A program made the translations under genes and the position numbers. 8,154 nucleotides of DNA from an uncultured Christensenella sp. Its GTDB lineage: Bacteria > Bacillota > Clostridia > Christensenellales > Borkfalkiaceae. The first letter of the stretch is position 1, and each line of letters starts with the position of its first letter. Positions 1-4,379 of the stretch are shown here, piece after piece. The stretch covers positions 1 through 8,154 of the forward strand of contig CAJTVA010000057.1 in NCBI GenBank assembly GCA_910579585.1, given 5' to 3'. The notes beneath the pieces are model-generated. The model worked only from the letters and a program-made list of their open reading frames with translations. It did no database searches and had not been told where the DNA came from.

Positions 1-21
1 ATCGTGCGCGGGCGGCTTCTT

Positions 22-945
22 TTAAATCGGGTAAATATTGCTTATTTTGTCGCCGTCTAAGTCCACGGCGAAATATTTTACTTCGAAGAGGTTCGTCGAC
101 TTCGGATAAACCAGCCCCGCCGCACGGACGTCGCCGTGCTCGGCGTAGAACTTTTCGGTCGGCACGGTCACGCTGACGAAGTCGCCGAGATAACGTTTCA
201 AGGTGCCGCTTTTTTCTTTCAGTTCGTCGTCGAGATACTGCGTAAAATCTCCGCAGGTAAGAACGCTTTCGAAAAACGCGAAGTGCAAAACGTTTTTTTC
301 GGGCGGGCACGTTTCGACGGTTTTGCTTTTTAAGAGCGTCAGCTTTTCGCCGTCGTAAGAGTACTCGCAACGCGCCTTTGCGGCGGTGCACGTTTCGAAC
401 GCAACCGTAACTTCGAGGTTATCGCCGAACTCCGCGGACTCGACCTCGTTCATAAAAATTCGCTTGCCCCTGTCCGAAATTATCATAAGCGCGTTGCCGC
501 CCCAAACCGCAAGCACGGGTAAGCCCGCAATAGTCTTTTCCGCAAACCGCGCCCCCGCGAATTTTGCGGGCAGGGGGAGGAGGGAGTATTCCCCGCCCTC
601 GATAGATACGAACGCCCCGCCCTGCGAAAATACCGTTATAAGGTTGCCCGAAAACCTCGTCTGCGCGATAACGTTCAAGGCGGCGTTTTTGTTGCCGTAT
701 TCGCGGATATATATAAGGGCTTCGCCGTCCATAAGATACACGTCTGCGAACGCAGGCGGCTCGAAAAGAAACTTTTCGTTTATGAAAAAGTTGACGGGTT
801 GAAGATTTTCGCCCGGAACGATTTCCGCAAGCACGCTGTCCGAAAGGTCGATTTCTATGTGCCGTTCGAAAAGGTCTATTCCGCCGACGTACAGTCCGTT
901 AAGTTTTAAAATGGCGGGCTTGTACGATAAAAAATAAATTCTCAT
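22..945 (-). CDS. Hypothetical protein, 307 aa, function unknown
   Basis: I do not recognise this protein. It has no signal peptide, no clear transmembrane segment and no catalytic motif that I can name. The N-terminal 200 residues alternate short beta-type stretches with glycine turns (for example SQGGAFVSIEGGEYSLLPLP at 107-126 and LPVLAVWGGNALMIISDRGK at 142-161), which suggests a beta-rich, possibly propeller- or sandwich-like fold. From about residue 217 the character changes: a helical segment (about 219-250) with acidic and aromatic residues is followed by strands ending in FEVKYFAVDLDGDKISNIYP. That order resembles an NTF2/SnoaL-like domain, but this is only a guess. The ATG at 945 is preferred because translation can begin there without a Shine-Dalgarno: none is visible, but a promoter lies just upstream. 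It is divergent from the Myb-like regulator gene. The long open frame on the opposite strand (386-802) is its shadow. Confidence 0.8.
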   Translation of the reverse strand: MRIYFLSYKPAILKLNGLYVGGIDLFERHIEIDLSDSVLAEIVPGENLQPVNFFINEKFLFEPPAFADVYLMDGEALIYIREYGNKNAALNVIAQTRFSGNLITVFSQGGAFVSIEGGEYSLLPLPAKFAGARFAEKTIAGLPVLAVWGGNALMIISDRGKRIFMNEVESAEFGDNLEVTVAFETCTAAKARCEYSYDGEKLTLLKSKTVETCPPEKNVLHFAFFESVLTCGDFTQYLDDELKEKSGTLKRYLGDFVSVTVPTEKFYAEHGDVRAAGLVYPKSTNLFEVKYFAVDLDGDKISNIYPI

Positions 946-956
946 AGTTATTATTT

Positions 957-984
957 AATGTATTAATTTCCTTGATTATGTCAA
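957..984 (-). promoter_or_regulatory. Candidate sigma-A promoter for the 307-aa gene, very short leader
   Basis: Read on the minus strand there is a perfect TTGACA (984-979), a 16-bp spacer and TACATT (962-957; 4 of 6 matches to TATAAT). The predicted transcription start is about 5 nt before the ATG at 945, and no Shine-Dalgarno lies between. The -35 box is strong but the -10 is imperfect, so confidence is moderate. Confidence 0.45.
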
Positions 985-1010
985 TAAAAGCACCGTATGG
1001 AGGAAATTTT

Positions 1011-1610
1011 ATGCACAAAATAAACGGCTATACCGAAGAAGAAGCGAAGAAACTTGTAGACTACATCAGCGCGGGCAAAAGGCAGGGAAAGACCCTTTCG
1101 GGCTTGTTCGCACAGTATGCGAATAAAACGGGCAGGGCGAAAGGCAGCGTGCGCAACTATTATTACGCGCTTTTAAGAAGCACGGGCGACGAGCGCGTCA
1201 AGAAACTTTTGAACGGAAAGGAGCTTAAAGCCGAAAAAATAGTGCCCTTTACCGAGGCGGAAACCGACAAGATTTTAAAGGAAATTCTTACGCAAAAAAG
1301 CCGCGGAATTTCGGTAAGGCGGGCGGTACTGAACCTTGCTAAGGGCGATGACAAGCTTATGCTGCGCTATCAGAACAAATACCGCAACGTTGCGGGCAAA
1401 CAGCCCGAACGGATAGAAAGGCTTATGCGCGAGTGCGGGCTTAAAAGCGGCACGGACGAAGCTCAGCGCCGCATCGAAGAGGAGATAAACGGGCTTTACG
1501 ACAAGCTTGCCGCGTCGCTTAAAGAGGAGAACAAGCGGCTTACTACGCTTATAAAGCGTTTAACCGACGAAAACGCGCTTTTAAGATTGCAGATAAAAAA
1601 CAATATATAA
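1011..1610 (+). CDS. Small regulator with two Myb-like DNA-binding repeats and a C-terminal coiled coil
   Basis: Predicted DNA-binding protein of 199 aa. Two related helical units are visible: residues 7-56, starting YTEEEAKKLVDYI and ending VRNYYYALLR, and residues 80-128, starting FTEAETDKILKEI and ending LRYQNKYRN. Both open with an aromatic-T-E-x-E turn, carry a basic middle with a conserved glycine, and finish on an aromatic/basic recognition-like helix. This is the layout of tandem Myb/SANT domains, as in RsfA-type prespore regulators of Firmicutes. From about residue 150 to 195 the protein is a charged heptad helix (LKEENKRLTTLIKRLTDENA), which suggests dimerisation. The start is set at ATG 1011, with GGAGGAA at 999-1005 and a 5-nt gap; a TTG 39 nt upstream stays in frame but has no ribosome binding site. 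Target and role are unknown. The RsfA comparison is inference from layout, not a sequence match. Confidence 0.8.
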   Translation: MHKINGYTEEEAKKLVDYISAGKRQGKTLSGLFAQYANKTGRAKGSVRNYYYALLRSTGDERVKKLLNGKELKAEKIVPFTEAETDKILKEILTQKSRGISVRRAVLNLAKGDDKLMLRYQNKYRNVAGKQPERIERLMRECGLKSGTDEAQRRIEEEINGLYDKLAASLKEENKRLTTLIKRLTDENALLRLQIKNNI

Positions 1611-1611
1611 T

Positions 1612-1653
1612 AAAAATATTGCCCGCGGCGAAACCGCGGGCAATATTTTTTTT
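1612..1653. terminator. Bidirectional intrinsic terminator
   Basis: A perfect 17-bp inverted repeat (1612-1628 with 1634-1650) has a GC-rich core GCCCGCGG/CCGCGGGC, a 5-nt CGAAA loop, and A/T flanks that give a U-run in both directions. It starts 2 nt after the stop of the Myb-like gene and overlaps the stop codon (1652-1654) of the convergent small gene, so it can end both transcripts. Confidence 0.93.
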
Positions 1654-1852
1654 AGTTGGAAGATTTAGCGGGCTTTTTGTCTTGCTTGGAACCGCTTTCA
1701 AGCTCGTCAAGCTTCTTGTCGATATAACATTCTGCTTTCTGCATAATGTCTTCCTGATTCTTCTTGACGAGGTTCAAAAGCTTGCAGTTATTGGCAACGA
1801 CAAGCGCGCCGCCTGCCATACCGATGGCAAGTCCTAAAATAAACTTTTCCAC
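1652..1852 (-). CDS. Small membrane-anchored protein, 66 aa, function unknown
   Basis: The protein begins MEKFILGLAIGMAGGALVVA, a single glycine-rich hydrophobic segment (about residues 4-20) that fits one transmembrane helix. A charged helical tail of about 45 residues follows (KKNQEDIMQKAECYIDKKLDELES) and ends in a lysine/serine-rich stretch. This layout resembles YtxH-like and other small clostridial membrane proteins, but no specific match can be claimed. The start is GTG (1850-1852), supported by a good Shine-Dalgarno AAGGAG at 1863-1858 with a 5-nt gap. The gene is convergent with the Myb-like gene and shares its terminator, and it is divergent from the Fic gene, so the 227-bp spacer probably serves both. 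Two cysteines (about residues 23 and 42) lie after the membrane segment. The open frame on the opposite strand (1619-1837) looks like a shadow. Confidence 0.75.
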   Translation of the reverse strand: MEKFILGLAIGMAGGALVVANNCKLLNLVKKNQEDIMQKAECYIDKKLDELESGSKQDKKPAKSSN

Positions 1853-1920
1853 TTTCTCTCCTTGTAAAAGGCGCGTTGCGCCCTGATAACAGTATGGGCG
1901 CGTTTATGCGTTTTATGATT

Positions 1921-2013
1921 GTAAAAAAATGCCTGTGCTTTTTTACATAAGTACGTTTACTCCATCGTAAAATGGATATAAATTAATTAAGATAAGTTTA
2001 CGATTTAGTTTAC
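1921..2013. promoter_or_regulatory. Cluster of GTAAA/TTTAC elements, candidate operator region
   Basis: The pentamer GTAAA or its complement TTTAC occurs six times in 93 bp (1921, 1942, 1956, 1967, 1997, 2009), plus once at 1864. They form an 8-bp inverted repeat (GTAAAAAA at 1921-1928 with TTTTTTAC at 1939-1946), a smaller inverted pair (1956-1960 with 1967-1971), and a direct repeat of AGTTTAC (1995-2001 and 2007-2013) ending 7 bp before the Fic -35 box. The placement suggests binding sites for a regulator. The regulator is unknown, and the AT-rich background raises the chance of coincidence. Confidence 0.4.
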
Positions 2014-2020
2014 TATACGG

Positions 2021-2049
2021 TTGACAATCGGTTTAGGTTTTGTTAAAAT
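2021..2049 (+). promoter_or_regulatory. Sigma-A promoter of the Fic gene
   Basis: TTGACA (2021-2026), a 17-bp spacer and TAAAAT (2044-2049; 5 of 6 matches). The predicted start is near 2056, giving a leader of about 24 nt that contains the ribosome binding site AAGGAG (2068-2073), 6 nt before the ATG. Confidence 0.8.
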
Positions 2050-2079
2050 AATTTAACTTGTCGGTTTAAGGAGTGCATT

Positions 2080-3315
2080 ATGGATAAAAATACAGTGTTA
2101 TCTATTATTCTTGACAAACAGTGTTTCTCTTTGGAAGATTTACGGTACAACTCTAAATTGGGGTATATGCTTTCAAAAAGCGAGCTGGAAAGCTTTTTGG
2201 AGATAAAAGAACGGTTAATCGAAGAAAAAGAGCCGCTGATATGTAATTTAACTTTAAAATCGTTTAATTCAAAGTATATATTTTACGTAAAAAGTATTTA
2301 CCTTTCAAATTTATTAACCGACTATTATATGACTTTGAGAAAAGATTTGAAAGAAAATAAAAAGTTTTTTACCGACCGCCATATCGACGACATTATGATG
2401 TCTAGAATTTATTCGGAGATCGAGGGGACGCTGAATATAGAAAACGTTCCTACAACGCATAAAAGGGTAAAAGACGTATTAAATAACGAAACGCTTTCTG
2501 ATAAGAACGATATAATTATCAGGAATATGAGCAATGCGATTTTATTTATTGTTAAGGAAAAACCCAAATTCAACAAAGAAAACCTGTTTAAGCTTTACAA
2601 TATTTTAAGCAATAACTGTCTTGACGAAGACGACAGACTAAACGGCGGTTATTACCGTAACGACAGGGTCTCTGTCGGCCCGTATGACGGCGCTCCGCAC
2701 GAAAAGATAGAAGAGCTTATGGATTCGATGTTTGCGTTTGCAAACGACCCGTCGAATATCGAAAAATACAAGGACCTGCTTCCCCATATATGCCATTATT
2801 ATTTCGTCTACGTCCATCCTTATTTCGACTATAACGGACGTACGGCAAGAATGGTTTCTTTCTGGCTGACGTATATCAACAATTTGTTTGTCGCGCCACT
2901 GTTTATAAGCGAAGCTATAAACGAAAATAAAAGAGCTTATTACACCGCGCTGTCAAACTCACGCGACGCGCATAACGACCTGACTTATTTTCTGGGATAT
3001 ATTTTCGAAACGTCGACAAAGTTCAGCCTTATTTATAAAAACGTTGAAGAAATCGAAAAACAGTTGAACAAATCGGGCGACTTTTTGTCTTCAAGCGAAA
3101 AAATGTATATAAAGAAGATATTGGTGCATAACGCCGACGGATATTTCAACAGCAAAAAATTTATGGAATATATAAACAACAATATCACAAAGCAGGGCGC
3201 GTTGAAAATACTGAACGGGCTTACGGATTACGGCGTGTTGCAAACTTCTACAAATAAAAAGGGTGAAAAAATTTATTGCGTCAATCAGGAAATGATAACT
3301 TTCAAATATAACTAA
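2080..3315 (+). CDS. Fic-domain protein with altered core motif and C-terminal winged-helix region
   Basis: Fic enzymes usually transfer AMP, or another nucleotide or phosphate group, to hydroxyl side chains of target proteins. The Fic core is HPYFDYNGRTAR at residues 246-257, with catalytic H246, D250, N252, G253, R254 and R257. The usual glycine of HPFx(D/E)GNGR is Tyr here (Y251), and the Phe is Tyr (Y248). The target-docking flap is GGYYRNDRVSVG at 189-200. A class II-like inhibitory helix lies upstream at YSEIEG (111-116); its Glu (E115) would block ATP positioning, and the usual first Ser/Thr of (S/T)xxxE(G/N) is Tyr. The C-terminal ~75 residues look like a winged helix (KKFMEYINNNITKQGALKIL, then a short beta wing), as in regulator-type Fic proteins. 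The length of 411 aa is normal for this architecture. The gene stands alone with its own promoter, is more AT-rich than its neighbours, and has no adjacent small antitoxin gene. Its target is unknown. Confidence 0.9.
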   Translation: MDKNTVLSIILDKQCFSLEDLRYNSKLGYMLSKSELESFLEIKERLIEEKEPLICNLTLKSFNSKYIFYVKSIYLSNLLTDYYMTLRKDLKENKKFFTDRHIDDIMMSRIYSEIEGTLNIENVPTTHKRVKDVLNNETLSDKNDIIIRNMSNAILFIVKEKPKFNKENLFKLYNILSNNCLDEDDRLNGGYYRNDRVSVGPYDGAPHEKIEELMDSMFAFANDPSNIEKYKDLLPHICHYYFVYVHPYFDYNGRTARMVSFWLTYINNLFVAPLFISEAINENKRAYYTALSNSRDAHNDLTYFLGYIFETSTKFSLIYKNVEEIEKQLNKSGDFLSSSEKMYIKKILVHNADGYFNSKKFMEYINNNITKQGALKILNGLTDYGVLQTSTNKKGEKIYCVNQEMITFKYN

Positions 3316-3362
3316 ATTGCCAGAAACGTAAAAAACCGGAAAATTCTTCGCATTAAATATAC

Positions 3363-3391
3363 TTGTAATTTGCAGTGTGCTATGTTATAAT
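3363..3391 (+). promoter_or_regulatory. Extended -10 promoter of ruvX, predicted leaderless transcript
   Basis: TTGTAA (3363-3368), a 17-bp spacer and a perfect TATAAT (3386-3391) preceded by TG at 3383-3384, which gives an extended -10. Counting 7 nt from the end of the -10 box puts the start of transcription at 3398, the A of the ruvX ATG. No Shine-Dalgarno is present upstream of that ATG. Confidence 0.75.
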
Positions 3392-3397
3392 TTTGTT

Positions 3398-3820
3398 ATG
3401 GACAGATACGTCGCTTTCGATATAGGCGATAAAAGAATCGGGGTGGCGGTTTCCGACCCTTTCAATACCTACGCACTGCCGTCGCAAACGTATTTCAGAA
3501 AAGGTTTTAAAGAGGACGTAAAGGCGATAGCGGCAATAGCGAAGGAAAAGTGCGCAACCGTCATCGTCTGCGGCTTGCCTGTGAACTTCGACGGCACCGA
3601 AGCGTTGCAGACGGAAAAAACGCGTCGGTTCATCGACGCGTTGAAAGAAGAAACGAACATACCCGTAGTGTGCGAGGATGAGCGTTTCACGACGCAAATG
3701 GCGCACGAAACGCTGATAAGCGAGGGTATGCGCAGAGAAAAACGCAAAAATTACGTTGACGCGCTCGCCGCGGCGAACATTCTCGACGGATATTTGAATA
3801 AAACCAAGAAAGGAGTATGA
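3398..3820 (+). CDS. ruvX: RuvX/YqgF, RNase H-fold nuclease (putative pre-16S rRNA or Holliday junction processing)
   Basis: Cytosolic nuclease of the YqgF family, implicated in 16S rRNA 5' end maturation and historically annotated as a Holliday junction resolvase. At 140 aa it has the family's usual length. It opens MDRYVAFDIGDKRIGVAVSD, the first strand and loop of the RNase H fold. Acidic active-site residues are visible at D8, E95 (in EDERFTT) and D121 (in NYVDALAA), and the family signature VVCGLPVNFDG is present. The ATG at 3398 is chosen because the DIGxKRIGVAVSD motif normally begins 6-8 residues from the N-terminus. An in-frame GTG at 3377 would start inside the promoter spacer. The gene ends in ATGA, overlapping an unused ATG, 2 nt before the start chosen for the DUF1292 gene. 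In Bacillus the order is alaS-yrzL(ireB)-yrrK-yrzB; here the ireB position is taken by the Fic gene. Confidence 0.95.
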   Translation: MDRYVAFDIGDKRIGVAVSDPFNTYALPSQTYFRKGFKEDVKAIAAIAKEKCATVIVCGLPVNFDGTEALQTEKTRRFIDALKEETNIPVVCEDERFTTQMAHETLISEGMRREKRKNYVDALAAANILDGYLNKTKKGV

Positions 3821-3822
3821 TT

Positions 3823-4131
3823 ATGAACGACGAGCTTAACGAAGAAGAACTTGACCTCGAAGAAGAGGTTATCGAATTGGAGGACGAAAACGGTAACGTA
3901 ATAAAGTTCAAGCTTTTGGACGTGACCGAGTACAAGGGTGAAAAATACACCCTGCTTCTTGCCGCCGAGCCTAACGAGGAAATCGGCGAGGACGAAGTGG
4001 TTATTTTCCGTCTGAACGAAAAGGACGAGGTTCTTGAACCAATCGAGGACGAAAGACTTTTGGAAGAAGTTTTCGAGTACTACCAAATCGAAGCCGAAGC
4101 CGCGGAAGAAGCGGAAGACGAGGACTATTAA
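3823..4131 (+). CDS. DUF1292 family protein (YrzB-like), very acidic
   Basis: Small acidic protein of 102 aa in the DUF1292 family, commonly encoded right after ruvX in Firmicutes. No biochemical role is established. The core IELEDENGNVIKFKLLDVTE (from about residue 18), KYTLLLAAEP, EVVIFRL and the ending EPIEDERLLEEVFEYY follow the family's order of beta strands and a C-terminal helix. The N-terminal 15 residues and the tail (AEAAEEAEDEDY) are almost wholly acidic. Two ATGs are possible. The one at 3817 overlaps the ruvX stop (ATGA) but is only 1 nt from the Shine-Dalgarno AAAGGAG (3809-3815). The one at 3823 has a 7-nt gap and is preferred. The gene is co-transcribed with ruvX and followed by a terminator. 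Confidence 0.93.
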   Translation: MNDELNEEELDLEEEVIELEDENGNVIKFKLLDVTEYKGEKYTLLLAAEPNEEIGEDEVVIFRLNEKDEVLEPIEDERLLEEVFEYYQIEAEAAEEAEDEDY

Positions 4132-4147
4132 TTTTATAAAAACTATT

Positions 4148-4187
4148 GCGCGCGGGCTATAAAAGCTCGCGCGCCTTTTTCGTTTTT
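4148..4187 (+). terminator. Intrinsic terminator of the ruvX-DUF1292 operon
   Basis: An 11-bp GC-rich stem (4148-4158 with 4164-4174, one G-U pair) and a 5-nt ATAAA loop are followed by CTTTTTCGTTTTT. It lies 16 nt after the DUF1292 stop codon. Confidence 0.93.
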
Positions 4188-4228
4188 AAATGTTAATAAA
4201 AATAAATTAAATATTTTTACAATGATTC

Positions 4229-4257
4229 TTGACAAGAAAAAACGGGTAGCGTATAAT
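4229..4257 (+). promoter_or_regulatory. Perfect-consensus sigma-A promoter of the lipoprotein gene
   Basis: TTGACA (4229-4234), exactly 17 bp, then TATAAT (4252-4257): both hexamers are perfect. The predicted start is near 4264, about 115 nt before the start codon. A second TTGACA at 4279-4284 with CATAAA 18 bp later (4303-4308) could be a weaker downstream promoter. Confidence 0.88.
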
Positions 4258-4330
4258 ATATCTTATAATTATTCAAATTTGACACAATTAAGTGAAATTA
4301 TGCATAAATCGTGAATAAATATAATAAAAG

Positions 4331-4362
4331 CAATATGAAAATTTATACATTTATTCATATTG
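4331..4362 (+). repeat. 9-bp perfect inverted repeat in the lipoprotein leader
   Basis: CAATATGAA (4331-4339) and TTCATATTG (4354-4362) are perfect reverse complements separated by 14 nt. The second arm ends 3 nt before the ribosome binding site GAGGAG (4366-4371), which is 8 nt from the ATG. It could be an operator or an mRNA hairpin affecting translation. The stem is AT-rich, so RNA stability would be modest, and there is no U-run to make it a terminator. Confidence 0.5.
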
Positions 4363-4379
4363 TATGAGGAGATTTAGCA

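Noticed and set aside
386..802. 138-aa open frame on the plus strand
   Set aside because: It lies wholly opposite the 307-aa gene, has no Shine-Dalgarno, and its composition is what the antisense of a GC-rich gene would give.
972..1010. TTG start 39 nt upstream for the Myb-like gene
   Set aside because: No ribosome binding site precedes it, while ATG 1011 has GGAGGAA at ideal distance; the extra residues show no domain character.
2080..3315. Fic gene as half of a classic toxin-antitoxin pair
   Set aside because: No small antitoxin frame adjoins it; an inhibitory-type helix inside the protein and a C-terminal winged helix suggest a self-contained class II protein.
3358..3363. TATACT as an alternative -10 box before ruvX
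   Set aside because: No acceptable -35 hexamer lies 16-18 bp upstream, and the TATAAT at 3386 is much better.
3377..3397. GTG start adding seven residues to RuvX
   Set aside because: It lies inside the spacer of a strong extended -10 promoter, lacks a Shine-Dalgarno, and would place the conserved N-terminal motif too far from the start.
3817..3822. ATG overlapping the ruvX stop as the DUF1292 start
   Set aside because: The Shine-Dalgarno would be only 1 nt away; ATG 3823 has a normal 7-nt gap.
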